DNA of 64,000 nt from Tenacibaculum sp. 190130A14a (GTDB taxonomy: Bacteria > Bacteroidota > Bacteroidia > Flavobacteriales > Flavobacteriaceae), in contig NZ_OZ040189.1 of the NCBI RefSeq assembly GCF_964048965.1, forward strand, positions 2,728,001-2,792,000, in the 5' to 3' direction. The notes under the pieces were generated by a model. It made no database searches, was not told the DNA's origin, and saw only the letters and a program-made list of their open reading frames with translations. Both the position numbers and the translations under genes were made by a program. Shown piece by piece: positions 1 through 9,486 of the stretch (positions are counted from its first letter, which is position 1; each line of letters begins with the position of its first letter).

Positions 1-840
1 TTAGATTATGTGGTTTTAGATAAATTGAACTTATCAACTAGAAAACAACCTAAGTTAACCGCTTGGAATAAATTTTTAGAAAAGCATAAAAATCCAACTT
101 CTACGATAGAAATCGGTTTAGTTGGTAAATATGTAGAATTACACGATTCTTATAAATCAATAACAGAAGCCTTCATTCATGCTGGTGCTGCCAACAAAAC
201 AAAAGTAAATGTTCGTTGGATACATTCTGAAGAATTAACGCCAGATAATGCTGCATCAATGTTAGAAGGTTTAAACGGAGTTTTGGTTGCTCCTGGTTTT
301 GGAGACAGAGGTATTGAAGGTAAAATTGCTGCAGTACAATATGTTCGTGAAAACAACATTCCGTTCTTAGGGATTTGTTTAGGAATGCAAATGGCTGTTA
401 TTGAATATTCACGTAACATTCTTGGATTGAAGGACGCCAATTCTACAGAAATGAATCCTAAAGTTAAGCACCCCGTTATTAACTTAATGGAAGAACAAAA
501 AGATATTACCGATAAAGGTGGAACAATGCGTTTAGGTGCTTGGGATTGTCAAATAACTCAAGATTCTAAAGTTTTTGAAGCATATAAATCGGAGTTAATT
601 AGCGAGCGTCACCGCCATCGTTATGAATTTAACAATGTATATAAAGAACAAATTGAAGAAGCTGGTATGAAAACAACAGGTATTAATCCAGATACTGGAT
701 TGGTTGAGATTGTAGAAATACCTTCTCACCCATGGTTTGTTGGAGTTCAGTACCACCCTGAATATAAAAGTACAGTGCTAAATCCACATCCTTTATTTGT
801 TAATTTTGTAAAGGCTTCATTAAAGCACTCAAAAAAATAA
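1..840 (+). CDS. pyrG: CTP synthase, C-terminal part (5' end outside window)
   Basis: The frame is open from the first base, so this is the last 279 residues of a protein usually about 535-545 long. What remains is the end of the synthetase domain and the class I glutamine amidotransferase domain. The nucleophile elbow GICLGMQ holds the catalytic Cys, and HPEYKS near the end supplies the His/Glu of the triad. CTP synthase makes CTP from UTP, ATP and glutamine in the cytosol. The GTG at 10 is not a real start because coding continues upstream of it. A strong hairpin terminator follows directly, so yidC is probably a separate transcript. Confidence 0.97.
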   Translation, partial: LDYVVLDKLNLSTRKQPKLTAWNKFLEKHKNPTSTIEIGLVGKYVELHDSYKSITEAFIHAGAANKTKVNVRWIHSEELTPDNAASMLEGLNGVLVAPGFGDRGIEGKIAAVQYVRENNIPFLGICLGMQMAVIEYSRNILGLKDANSTEMNPKVKHPVINLMEEQKDITDKGGTMRLGAWDCQITQDSKVFEAYKSELISERHRHRYEFNNVYKEQIEEAGMKTTGINPDTGLVEIVEIPSHPWFVGVQYHPEYKSTVLNPHPLFVNFVKASLKHSKK

Positions 841-844
841 AAAC

Positions 845-870
845 AAATCCTGCCTTTTGCAGGATTTTTT
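845..870 (+). terminator. Rho-independent terminator after pyrG
   Basis: A 9-bp perfect stem (845-853 with 859-867) closes a 5-nt loop. The right arm runs into a T tract. Confidence 0.85.
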
Positions 871-961
871 GTTTTTCCAAGAAAAACGGAACACCCTTTG
901 AACTATATCCTATCAGTTAAATTAATCGTAGTAAAACCCATTAATTTATAGCTTGTTTTAC

Positions 962-969
962 TACCTTTG
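962..969 (+). promoter_or_regulatory. -7 box TACCTTTG, probable yidC promoter
   Basis: Exact match to the Bacteroidota -7 consensus TAnnTTTG, 60 nt before the yidC ATG. I see no convincing -33 TTTG at the usual spacing. Confidence 0.55.
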
Positions 970-1029
970 TCGGGTTTTCTCAATAAAAGAAAACGCATAC
1001 TGACAAGTTGACATTTATAAAATATATCA

Positions 1030-2907
1030 ATGGAACAAAAAAATTTTGATTTTAAATCCTTTATAGGAATGTTATTAATTGGTCTAGTCTTTTTTTGGTG
1101 GACCAATAACTCTAAAGAAGAAGTACCTACCGAAGAAACTACTACCGAACAGGTAACATCAGCACCAACGACTACAGAAACAACAGCAAGTGAAGCATTC
1201 ATCGAAAATGATTCTTTACGTGCTATTGCTTTAAAAAATAAATTAGGAGCTTTTGCTTTTAGTGCTTTACAAACAAAACAAGAAACAAAAGTTTTAGAAA
1301 ACGACGTTTTAAAACTTACTATTGATACAAAAGGAGGACAAATTGTTGAAGCTTTGATTAAAAATCAACAAACTTATGACTCTTTGCCTTTATATTTAAT
1401 TAAAGACAAAAACGCCTCTTTTAATATTAATTTTGGAACTACTGATAACAGAATTTTAAATACGAAAGATTTACTATTTGAACCTTCTTATACTGAAAAT
1501 GGAGAAAACAAGATACTTTCTATGAAGTTAAAAGTATCTGACAGTCAATTTTTGGAGTATCGTTATGAAATGAAACCTAACGATTATAGAGTTGGATTTG
1601 CAGTTCGTTCACAAGGATTAAGTACTGTTATTAATAGTTCACAACAAATCAACTTAGACTGGAACTTAAAAGGGTATAGACATGAAAAAAGTCAAAAGAC
1701 TGAAAACATGTATACCTATTACTACTATAAAACAGATGATGAAGTAGAGTATTTAAATCCAAATGACTCTGAAGTTGTGAGTGATGTTGATTGGGTTGCT
1801 TACAAACAACATTTCTTTAGTTCTGTTTTAATGAGTGATACTCCTTTTAATGGAGCAACTGTTACTTCTACTGATTTTAAAGGAGAAGATGTAGACTCTG
1901 TTTACATGAAAACTTTTGCTTTAAAAACTCCTTTACAATTAATGAATGGAGAATTAAATTATAACATGGAATGGTTCTACGGACCTTCTAACTATAATTT
2001 ATTAAAAACATATAAAGGAACCGATTTAGCAGAAATTAGTGATTTAGGTTGGGGAATTTTTGGTTTCTTAAACCGAACTATTTTCTACCCTGTATTTAAC
2101 ATGTTAAAAGGATTCATTGGAAACTTTGGACTCATCATTATTTTAATGACAATTGTAGTTCGTATTATCATGTCTCCAGTTTTATATAAATCGTATGTTT
2201 CTAGTGCTAAGATGAAAGTTATTCGTCCAGAAATGGAAGCGATTAACAAAAAGTATCCTGGAAATGAGAATGCAATGAAACGTCAACAAGAAATCATGGC
2301 GGTGCAACGAAAAGCAGGTGTTAGTATGATGTCTGGTTGTATCCCAGCACTATTACAAATGCCGGTATTCTTTGCTTTATTTAAGTTCTTCCCAACGAAT
2401 TTCGATTTACGTCAAAAGAGTTTCTTATGGGCTAATGATTTATCTTCTTACGATATTGTTGCTAAACTTCCATTCAAGATTCCTTTCTATGGAGATCACG
2501 TAAGTTTATTTCCAATTTTAGCTTCTGTTGCTATTTTCTTTTATATGAAGATGAACCAGAGTCAACAAGCAAATATGCAAGCCCCTCCACAAGAAGGTAT
2601 GCCAGATATGAGTAAAATGATGAAGTATATGATTTACTTCTCTCCTATCATGATGTTATTCTTCTTTAACAACTATGCAAGTGGATTAAGTTTATATTAT
2701 TTCATCTCTAACTTACTTACCATCACAATTATGTTTGTAATTAAGAATTATGTAATCGATGAGGCTAAAATTCATGCTAAAATTGAAGAAAACAAAAAGA
2801 AACCTGTAAAGAAGAGTAAATTTAGAGAGCGTTTAGATGCTGCAATGAAACAAGCTCAAGAACAACAAGCTGCTCAACAAAAAGCTAAGACTAAAAATAA
2901 AAAATAA
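1030..2907 (+). CDS. yidC: Membrane protein insertase YidC
   Basis: 625 residues, normal for the Bacteroidota form. An N-terminal membrane anchor (about 8-25, with FKSFIGMLLIGLVFFWW) is followed by a low-complexity E/T linker and a large periplasmic beta domain (about 75-345). The conserved Oxa1/YidC core covers about 350-590 and has five membrane segments, including the hydrophilic-groove Arg region and the QMPVFFALF segment. The tail is rich in Lys and Gln, suited to ribosome contact. YidC inserts and folds inner-membrane proteins with or without SecYEG. The gene has its own promoter box and terminator, and the 5' leader is about 50 nt. Confidence 0.97.
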   Translation: MEQKNFDFKSFIGMLLIGLVFFWWTNNSKEEVPTEETTTEQVTSAPTTTETTASEAFIENDSLRAIALKNKLGAFAFSALQTKQETKVLENDVLKLTIDTKGGQIVEALIKNQQTYDSLPLYLIKDKNASFNINFGTTDNRILNTKDLLFEPSYTENGENKILSMKLKVSDSQFLEYRYEMKPNDYRVGFAVRSQGLSTVINSSQQINLDWNLKGYRHEKSQKTENMYTYYYYKTDDEVEYLNPNDSEVVSDVDWVAYKQHFFSSVLMSDTPFNGATVTSTDFKGEDVDSVYMKTFALKTPLQLMNGELNYNMEWFYGPSNYNLLKTYKGTDLAEISDLGWGIFGFLNRTIFYPVFNMLKGFIGNFGLIIILMTIVVRIIMSPVLYKSYVSSAKMKVIRPEMEAINKKYPGNENAMKRQQEIMAVQRKAGVSMMSGCIPALLQMPVFFALFKFFPTNFDLRQKSFLWANDLSSYDIVAKLPFKIPFYGDHVSLFPILASVAIFFYMKMNQSQQANMQAPPQEGMPDMSKMMKYMIYFSPIMMLFFFNNYASGLSLYYFISNLLTITIMFVIKNYVIDEAKIHAKIEENKKKPVKKSKFRERLDAAMKQAQEQQAAQQKAKTKNKK

Positions 2908-2930
2908 GCTATAATAGATATTCTATATCG

Positions 2931-2963
2931 AATCCCAAATCTTAATTGATTTGGGATTTTTTT
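2931..2963 (+). terminator. Rho-independent terminator after yidC
   Basis: An 11-bp perfect stem (2931-2941 with 2948-2958), a 6-nt loop and then a T run. Confidence 0.9.
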
Positions 2964-3023
2964 AACGTATAAATTACAAAATATAATAACTATTTCAACG
3001 TTTGGAAGTACTAAACACTTCAT

Positions 3024-4043
3024 ATGCTTAGAACTATCCAAATAGTGGCTATACTACAAGGAATCTTTTTACTTTTCATTCTATCTCAACGTAAAAAAGT
3101 ATATAAAAAAGTAAACTTTTGGCTCCTTTTTGCTGCTATTAGTTCGGTTATATTGTTTGTTATCGGAGATGATGATTATAACTTATTTGTAAAGAATTCT
3201 AATTGGTTTTTGTTTCACGAACCCCTAATCATAACTTTTTTCTTTTTATTAGTTCGTTATTACAAATCCGATAAAGATAGTTTTGCTAATAATGATTTTC
3301 TTTTTTTCCTTCCATACATATTAAACTTACTTTTAAATTTTTCAGAAGAGGTTCCAATACTTGCAGACCATATGATTATACTAATATTTGATGGATTGCT
3401 AGAGTTTGTTTTTATGGGAATGATTTTATATACTTTGTATGATATTGTAAAAAGAAAAAAGGAAAGCTGGCTCTTGTTTTTTATAGCTCCTTTGGCCTTT
3501 GTGTTTATAATTGGAGAATTCACCTATTTCATTACTAATTCACACGATACACCTTACTTTTTAGAAAGCTACGGGCTTATACTTACTTCTATATTCCTAT
3601 TTTACTTGGTACTTTATAAACTCATTATAACTCCTAAAGATGTATTACCACAAGTTGGAGGCTGTAAATACAAATCTTCAAATTTGAATGAACTTTCAAT
3701 TACTCATTTGAAAACGGCAATTCATCATTTAATTGTTGAAAAAAAATGGTATCGAAATCAAAAGTTGACCGTTAATGAAGTAGCGAAAGAATTAGGTGTA
3801 CCTAGACAACAAATATCAGAAGTTTTGAATGTGCATATGCAAACCGGATTCCAAGATTTTCTAAACAAATATCGCGTTGAAGAATTTATAATATGCCTTC
3901 AAAATGAAACTTATAAAAGTTATACTCTTTTGGCTATTGCCAATGAAGTTGGATTTAGTTCTAAATCATCTTTTAATACTACGTTTAAAAAACTAACAGG
4001 TATCACTCCTAGCCAGTATAAAAAGGAATTAATGCTTTCTTAA
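3024..4043 (+). CDS. AraC-family regulator with N-terminal membrane domain
   Basis: 339 residues. The first two thirds (about 1-205) hold six or seven hydrophobic segments. The last 105 residues form an AraC-type double helix-turn-helix: the first helix pair sits around VNEVAKELGVPRQQISEVLN, and the second carries the typical end VGFSSKSSFNTTFKKLTGITPSQYK. This is a membrane-anchored regulator layout common in Flavobacteriia, where the membrane part is presumed to sense a signal. The target is unknown. The gene stands alone, with a yidC terminator before it and a strong palindrome after it. Confidence 0.85.
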   Translation: MLRTIQIVAILQGIFLLFILSQRKKVYKKVNFWLLFAAISSVILFVIGDDDYNLFVKNSNWFLFHEPLIITFFFLLVRYYKSDKDSFANNDFLFFLPYILNLLLNFSEEVPILADHMIILIFDGLLEFVFMGMILYTLYDIVKRKKESWLLFFIAPLAFVFIIGEFTYFITNSHDTPYFLESYGLILTSIFLFYLVLYKLIITPKDVLPQVGGCKYKSSNLNELSITHLKTAIHHLIVEKKWYRNQKLTVNEVAKELGVPRQQISEVLNVHMQTGFQDFLNKYRVEEFIICLQNETYKSYTLLAIANEVGFSSKSSFNTTFKKLTGITPSQYKKELMLS

Positions 4044-4071
4044 ATTATCTTAAAACAATACATCTACACCT

Positions 4072-4111
4072 ATAAAAACCGTTCAGAATTCGAATTCTGA
4101 ACGGTTTTTAT
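4072..4111 (+). terminator. 40-nt perfect palindrome, probable two-way terminator
   Basis: Bases 4072-4091 are the exact reverse complement of 4092-4111 with no spacer. The centre is two abutting GAATTC hexamers, and A/T runs flank it on both sides, so it could end transcription from either strand. The rest of the roughly 300-bp gap to the next gene (4112-4341) shows only AT-rich sequence. Confidence 0.75.
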
Positions 4112-4341
4112 TTCAAAATACATTTTCACAAACAATTAAAAAACAGCAAATTAACACTCGCTAGACTCAAATCAGTGTATAAAACGTATTCTGAACCTAC
4201 TTTATTTTTAAACAGTTTACACTCCCTTTACTTTTGATTTAAAGTTCTTCTATATTTTTCAAATTCTAGAGAACATTTTGTTTAAATCAACTTTAATTCC
4301 TTTTAAAAATACGTGAACATAATTACTCTAAAAACAATAAA

Positions 4342-5124
4342 ATGAATACAACTTTTAATTTGGCAATTGTAATTCCTTGTTACAATGAAGCACAAAGACT
4401 TAGAGTAGCAAAATATAAGAGCTTCCTAAAAAAATACTCCAATACCGTTATTTGTTTTGTAAATGATGGAAGTACCGATGACACCTATACCGTCCTAGAA
4501 AGTATTAGAACTGAATACCCATCCCAAGTATCAGTTTTAAATCAACCCAAAAATCTCGGTAAAGCAGAAGCTGTAAGAGCTGGAGTTTTACATTGCGGCA
4601 AAGAGTTTTATGCTGAAAAAATAGGTTATTTGGATGCCGATTTATCCACTTCCTTAGAAGAATGCTATCATATGAGTACAAACCTATCCTCTACTACTTA
4701 TTTTGTTTTTGGATCTCGAATTGCAAAACTAGACAGTACTATAAACAGGAAACAATACAGGTTTTTAATAGGACGATGTATTGCTACATTAATCTCTCGG
4801 CAGTTACAATTAAAAATATATGACACTCAATGTGGCTGCAAAATTTTCAAACAATCCTTAGGTATGCTCTTATTTCAAGAGAGATTTATTTCTAAGTGGT
4901 TATTTGATGTTGAACTTTTTCATCGCTTAATCGCAATTTATGGAAGGAAGAATTTAAAAACCATTGCCAAAGAAATTCCTCTACAATCTTGGTGTGACAC
5001 AGATGATTCAAAAGTTCCATTTAGCTATTTCTTTAAGCTTTGGACAGATTTAAGAAATATAGGAAGTACCTATAAGCGCTCAAACTCTCAATCTACTTTA
5101 CCACATGAAACAATTCTTGAATAA
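4342..5124 (+). CDS. Family 2 glycosyltransferase, polyprenyl-phosphate type
   Basis: 260 residues with one GT-A domain. IVIPCYNEAQRL at the start, FVNDGSTDDT and the metal-binding LDADLSTS are the expected GT2 motifs. The protein lacks the C-terminal membrane pair seen in GtrB/ArnC and looks more like the soluble dolichyl-phosphate mannose synthase type. It probably moves a sugar from a nucleotide sugar to undecaprenyl phosphate at the cytosolic face. Its last 20 bases overlap the next gene, a GT39-type transferase that could use the lipid-linked sugar. The sugar and the final acceptor cannot be read from the sequence. Confidence 0.85.
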   Translation: MNTTFNLAIVIPCYNEAQRLRVAKYKSFLKKYSNTVICFVNDGSTDDTYTVLESIRTEYPSQVSVLNQPKNLGKAEAVRAGVLHCGKEFYAEKIGYLDADLSTSLEECYHMSTNLSSTTYFVFGSRIAKLDSTINRKQYRFLIGRCIATLISRQLQLKIYDTQCGCKIFKQSLGMLLFQERFISKWLFDVELFHRLIAIYGRKNLKTIAKEIPLQSWCDTDDSKVPFSYFFKLWTDLRNIGSTYKRSNSQSTLPHETILE

Positions 5125-6517
5125 AAAAACATTCTTTGGGTATGCTGTTCTTGGTTTACTATTGTTAAGGTCTTATTTAAATGCCGTACTTCCATTAATG
5201 GATAAAACCGAAGCTCGTTATGCCGAAATAGCTAGAATAATGGCTGAGACAAATAACTGGATTACTCCACAAATAGATTACGGCATCCCTTTTTGGGCCA
5301 AACCTCCTCTATCTACTTGGCTATCTGCATTGAGTATATCTTTATTTGGAGATAATGAATTTTCTGTAAGACTTCCTTATTTAATATTAGCTTTAGCCAT
5401 AATCCTATTAGTTGGAAAATACGGTAAGAGAGCTCAACTTTCTTATTTCTTTCCTGCTTTTATCTTACTAACAATTCCTGAGTTCTTATTGCATGCTGGT
5501 GTAGTATCTACAGATACTGCTTTAGCCTTTTGTGTAGCCTTAACCATGCTTAGCTTTTGGGAAGCTATCCAAGAAAATGCCAAGTGGTATTGGAAATATC
5601 TCATTTTTGTAGGATTAGGGTTTGGTCTTTTGGCCAAAGGTCCTATTGTTGGCATTCTTACTCTTCCTCCTATTATCATCTGGTTGGCTTTACATAAAAA
5701 ACTTTTATTTGCACTTAAAAAAACCCCAATTATCCTAGGCATATTAATCATCTTGTGTATTGCTCTACCTTGGTATTTATTAGCTGAAAAGAATACTCCT
5801 GGTTTTATAGATTATTTTATCGTAGGGGAACATTTTAAACGTTTCTTTGACTCTAGTTGGTCTGGAGACAAATATGGATTTCCTAAATCACAACCATTAG
5901 GAATGGTTTGGATATTTTTACTGTTTTTTGCTTTAAAATGGATTCAAGTAGTACTGTATAAAGTTTGGCAAAAACGAAAAACTATAAAAAAACACCCATG
6001 GATAAGCTTTTTACTCCTTTGGTTACTTTGGACTCCTTTCTTTTTTACCTTTTCAAAAAGTCTAATACATCCATATATTCTGCCAGTAATGGTTCCTATT
6101 GCTCTATTAATAACCCATTGGTTTAGTTCTTTTAACCGTAAAAAAACACTTATTAATATAGCGCTAGTTTTTCCAATACTCTCGCTATTTATAATCGTAC
6201 CTGCTAACTTTCTTGGTTGCACAAAATACTTTGCTCCAACAGACAAATATTTAATTTTTAATAGTTCACCAATAAAGGGAAAACTATTCCATTTAAAATC
6301 CAAAAGTTATTCAAGTCAATTTTATTCAAAAGGTAATATAGAAAGTATTTCCATTCCTAAATTAGAACAAACAATTCAACAGAATGAAGATTCTTTCAAG
6401 GTTATTATTCCCAACAAAACGTTCCACAAAATATCTTTAGAGACTAGAAAAAAACTGCAACCTCTTGATAAAAATCACAAAAAGGGTATTTATGCTTTTT
6501 TCAAGTCAAAAAGTTAA
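5105..6517 (+). CDS. Family 39 (ArnT/PMT-like) membrane glycosyltransferase
   Basis: 470 residues with about ten to twelve membrane segments. The first periplasmic loop carries MDKTEARYAEIARIM, which matches the acidic catalytic region of ArnT- and PMT-type transferases. These enzymes move a sugar from a polyprenyl-phosphate carrier to lipid or protein on the outer face of the inner membrane. The ATG lies inside the end of the preceding GT2 gene (20-nt overlap in another frame), so the two are translationally coupled and probably form a donor-maker and user pair. Lipid A or a secreted protein could be the acceptor; neither is shown. Confidence 0.85.
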   Translation: MKQFLNKKTFFGYAVLGLLLLRSYLNAVLPLMDKTEARYAEIARIMAETNNWITPQIDYGIPFWAKPPLSTWLSALSISLFGDNEFSVRLPYLILALAIILLVGKYGKRAQLSYFFPAFILLTIPEFLLHAGVVSTDTALAFCVALTMLSFWEAIQENAKWYWKYLIFVGLGFGLLAKGPIVGILTLPPIIIWLALHKKLLFALKKTPIILGILIILCIALPWYLLAEKNTPGFIDYFIVGEHFKRFFDSSWSGDKYGFPKSQPLGMVWIFLLFFALKWIQVVLYKVWQKRKTIKKHPWISFLLLWLLWTPFFFTFSKSLIHPYILPVMVPIALLITHWFSSFNRKKTLINIALVFPILSLFIIVPANFLGCTKYFAPTDKYLIFNSSPIKGKLFHLKSKSYSSQFYSKGNIESISIPKLEQTIQQNEDSFKVIIPNKTFHKISLETRKKLQPLDKNHKKGIYAFFKSKS

Positions 6518-6608
6518 CGTTTTATTTAACACTCTTTTAACAAAGAAGGTTTAAACCTCTACGGAAATTTGCAGTCCTACTAGTTTAATCGAACAATTAA
6601 CAATTTTA

Positions 6609-9068
6609 ATGAAACATCTAACTATACTGCTACTTTTAATTTGTAGTGTAACCTTTGCACAAAGACCAAATTTCAAAGGAAAAAACATACCAAAAATTAC
6701 ACTAACTGGTAAAGTGGTAGAGACCAATTCGAAACAAGCTTTAGAATATGCTACGATAGTTTTAACGCATGTAAAAAGCAAAAGAGTAACCGGAGGTGTA
6801 ACGGATATTCAAGGAAATTTTTCAATAGAAATTCCAAAGGGAAAATACAATATCAAAGTAGAGTTTATTGGTTTTAAAACAAAAAACTTAACCCCAAGGG
6901 TCTTTTCAGAAAACACCAATTTAGGAACCGTAACACTTTCTGAGGACACCGAAACTTTAGACGAAGTAGAAATCATTGCAGAAAAATCAACTGTTGAAAT
7001 ACGTTTAGATAAGAAAATCTATAATGTAGGTAAAGACATGACTGTAAAAGGAGGAAATGCTTCTGACGTTTTAGACAATGTACCCTCTGTAAATGTTGAT
7101 GCTGAAGGAGCTGTTAGTCTACGCGGAAATGAGAACGTACGTATTTTAATCGATGGAAAACCATCAGCGCTTGTTGGCTTAAATGGTACCGATGCTTTAA
7201 GAAACCTTCCTGCAGAAGCTATTGAAAAAGTAGAAGTAATCACCTCTCCTTCTGCCCGATATGATGCCGAAGGTACTGCGGGTATTTTAAATATTATTCT
7301 TAGAAAAGGAAAAATTACTGGATTTAATGGTTCGGTAAATCTTACCGTTGGTAATCCAGACCAACTGGCTATAGCTCCTAATTTAAACTATCGTACTAAA
7401 AAGATTAACCTATTTTCAAACTTTGGGTACTCTTATAGAAAAGGTCCAGGAAATTCTTTTTCTAAATTTTCTTACTTAGGAGATGACGCTATTGTTGATA
7501 GTACTCAAACAGAAGACAGAACCTTTAACAGAAAAAACAAGAACTTTAATGCTTCTTTAGGATTAGAATACTATTTAACTAAGAACAGCTCTATTACAGG
7601 GTCTTTCTTTTACCGTGATTCTAATGGAGATGACATTGCTACAAATATTACAGACAGATATCTATTTGAAGATCCTAATCAAGCATTACTCAATGAAACA
7701 CGTATAGAAAATGAGGAGGAAGATGGTACCGACAAACAATATTCTTTAAATTACACGAATAACTTTGACGGTAAAGGACAAAAACTAACTATTGATCTAC
7801 AATATGGTGAAAGTGATGAAACAGAAAATGCTCCAATTACCACCAATGGAGTTCTTACAGAGAATAACTCTCAAATCACAAGTTCTACAGATAAACTTTT
7901 ACAAATAGATTATGTTTTACCACTAGGTGAAAAAAGTCAGTTTGAAATTGGTCACAAGACTACTTTACAAGATTTAAATTCAGATTTTAGAGTACGTATT
8001 TTAGATCCTAACAACAGTTTTGATCCTTCAAATGCCATTAACTTTAAACAAAATATTTATGCATTTTACACCCAATTTGGAAGTAAAATAAACAAGTTTT
8101 CATACTTATTAGGGTTAAGAACTGAAATTACAGATATCGACTTAGATGTAATTACAACCAATCAAACTTCTGATAAAAATTTCACTGAATGGTTTCCTAC
8201 AGTAAACCTTGGATATGAGTTAAACGATAATGAAAATATTACACTTGGGTATAGCAGAAGGTTAAGAAGACCTCGTCATTGGTTTTTAAATCCTTTTGAA
8301 AGCAGAAGCTCTGCTACCAATATTTTTAGAGGAAATCCTGATTTGACTCCAACATTTACAAGTTCATTTGATTTAGGATACAACACAAAAATTAATAAAT
8401 TTAATTTAGGTGCATCTGTATATTATCAAATTTCTACAGATTTAATACGACCTGTTTCAATTACAGAAGTGAGAAATGGAACAAATGTATTTATTCGACA
8501 ACCAATTAATCTGAATGACGAAAAAAGATATGGTTTTGAATTTACAACCAACTATACTCCCGCTAAATGGGCAAGATTCTCTGCATCTTTTAATTACTTT
8601 AAGTTTAATACAGATCCTTTTACTTATGTATATACCGCTTCTAATGGAGATCAAATAACTACCATTTTAGATGAAGTTAATGAAAGTAGCTGGTTTACAC
8701 GTTTCAATTCAAGAATTACATTGCCTGCTAAAATTCAATGGCAAACACGTATTATGTATCGTGGACCTCAGGCCAATGCACAATCCGATAGAGATGGAAT
8801 ATTTGTTACGAACTTATCATTTAGCAAAGACATTTTTAAAGATAAAGCTTCATTGGTATTAAACGTTAGTGATGTATTCAATTCTCGTAAACGTCAAAGT
8901 ACTACGTATTTTGGTAGTAGAGAAAATCCTACAACCCTTTCTACAGGAGAGTTTCAGTGGAGAGAACGTCAAATATCATTAAGTTTTACGTATCGATTCA
9001 ATCAAAAGAAAAAACGCGAACGATCTCGTAGAGAATTCGATGGTGGTGGTGAAGAATTTGGTGGATAA
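6609..9068 (+). CDS. TonB-dependent-receptor-type outer-membrane beta-barrel protein
   Basis: 819 residues. A signal peptide (MKHLTILLLLICSVTFAQ) is followed by a carboxypeptidase-regulatory-like beta sandwich (about 30-115). A plug-like domain follows (about 125-230, with VSLRGNENVRILIDGKPS and ARYDAEGTAGILNIILRKG), then a long barrel rich in aromatic and beta-strand repeats to the C-terminus. This matches the outer membrane protein beta-barrel family (OMP_b-brl_3) rather than SusC, and no SusD gene lies beside it. The tail is Arg/Gly-rich (GGGEEFGG), which is unusual because most barrels end in an aromatic residue. Substrate unknown. Confidence 0.88.
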   Translation: MKHLTILLLLICSVTFAQRPNFKGKNIPKITLTGKVVETNSKQALEYATIVLTHVKSKRVTGGVTDIQGNFSIEIPKGKYNIKVEFIGFKTKNLTPRVFSENTNLGTVTLSEDTETLDEVEIIAEKSTVEIRLDKKIYNVGKDMTVKGGNASDVLDNVPSVNVDAEGAVSLRGNENVRILIDGKPSALVGLNGTDALRNLPAEAIEKVEVITSPSARYDAEGTAGILNIILRKGKITGFNGSVNLTVGNPDQLAIAPNLNYRTKKINLFSNFGYSYRKGPGNSFSKFSYLGDDAIVDSTQTEDRTFNRKNKNFNASLGLEYYLTKNSSITGSFFYRDSNGDDIATNITDRYLFEDPNQALLNETRIENEEEDGTDKQYSLNYTNNFDGKGQKLTIDLQYGESDETENAPITTNGVLTENNSQITSSTDKLLQIDYVLPLGEKSQFEIGHKTTLQDLNSDFRVRILDPNNSFDPSNAINFKQNIYAFYTQFGSKINKFSYLLGLRTEITDIDLDVITTNQTSDKNFTEWFPTVNLGYELNDNENITLGYSRRLRRPRHWFLNPFESRSSATNIFRGNPDLTPTFTSSFDLGYNTKINKFNLGASVYYQISTDLIRPVSITEVRNGTNVFIRQPINLNDEKRYGFEFTTNYTPAKWARFSASFNYFKFNTDPFTYVYTASNGDQITTILDEVNESSWFTRFNSRITLPAKIQWQTRIMYRGPQANAQSDRDGIFVTNLSFSKDIFKDKASLVLNVSDVFNSRKRQSTTYFGSRENPTTLSTGEFQWRERQISLSFTYRFNQKKKRERSRREFDGGGEEFGG

Positions 9069-9076
9069 TAAAAATT

Positions 9077-9106
9077 AGAGGGAGTAATTATACTTCCTCT
9101 TTTTTT
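9077..9106 (+). terminator. Terminator after the outer-membrane receptor
   Basis: A 10-bp stem with one G-T pair (9077-9086 with 9091-9100), a 4-nt loop and a T run. Confidence 0.8.
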
Positions 9107-9118
9107 AAGAAAATAAAA

Positions 9119-9144
9119 AAAGCTCGTTCAAATGAACGAGCTTT
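9119..9144 (-). terminator. Hairpin terminator for the 57-residue membrane protein
   Basis: Arms 9119-9130 and 9133-9144 are fully complementary. The innermost pairs will open to form the loop. The A run on the left serves the minus-strand gene, and the T-rich right side could also catch plus-strand transcripts. Confidence 0.75.
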
Positions 9145-9166
9145 CTTAATATCTTGCGTAAGATGC

Positions 9167-9340
9167 TTACTTACCTTCAGCAGCTTTCTTTGCTTCTTTT
9201 TTTAGTTTCCAGTTCTCCCAAATTGTTCCACCAATCCAGTAAGGTACTACAAATGTTAATAAGAAAATTAACAACCAAAATCCAGCTGTAAAAATAAACA
9301 TGAATAATACTAATCCTGAAAATTCTGAAAAATCTAACAT
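9167..9340 (-). CDS. Small membrane protein, 57 residues
   Basis: Short open frame starting at the ATG whose complement is 9338-9340 and ending with TAA at 9167-9169. Translation starts MLDFSEFSGL, contains one long hydrophobic stretch (about 9-37), then GGTIWENWKLKKEAKKAAEGK. That gives one or two membrane passes and a basic C-terminal tail. It fills the gap between two convergent or divergent genes and has a hairpin terminator directly after it, which supports a real gene. I recognise the shape from short conserved flavobacterial membrane proteins but know no function. Confidence 0.75.
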   Translation of the reverse strand: MLDFSEFSGLVLFMFIFTAGFWLLIFLLTFVVPYWIGGTIWENWKLKKEAKKAAEGK

Positions 9341-9442
9341 TTGTCTCTTCTTAATAATTTGTTACGCGACAAAATTAAAACTATTTTTTTTTACAACCAA
9401 TAAAATCTCGTAAAAATCAACATCTAAAACTATAAGAATTTG

Positions 9443-9450
9443 TAATTTTG
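9443..9450 (+). promoter_or_regulatory. -7 box TAATTTTG, fumC promoter
   Basis: Exact TAnnTTTG match 36 nt before the chosen fumC ATG. It overlaps an upstream in-frame TTG at 9448, so that TTG cannot be the start. Confidence 0.65.
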
Positions 9451-9486
9451 GACTTCGTTAATTTTAAGCAATTTAAACAATTCAAC

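Noticed and set aside
9448..9486. Upstream TTG start for fumC
   Set aside because: The TTG lies inside a TAATTTTG -7 box, so it would not be in the mRNA.
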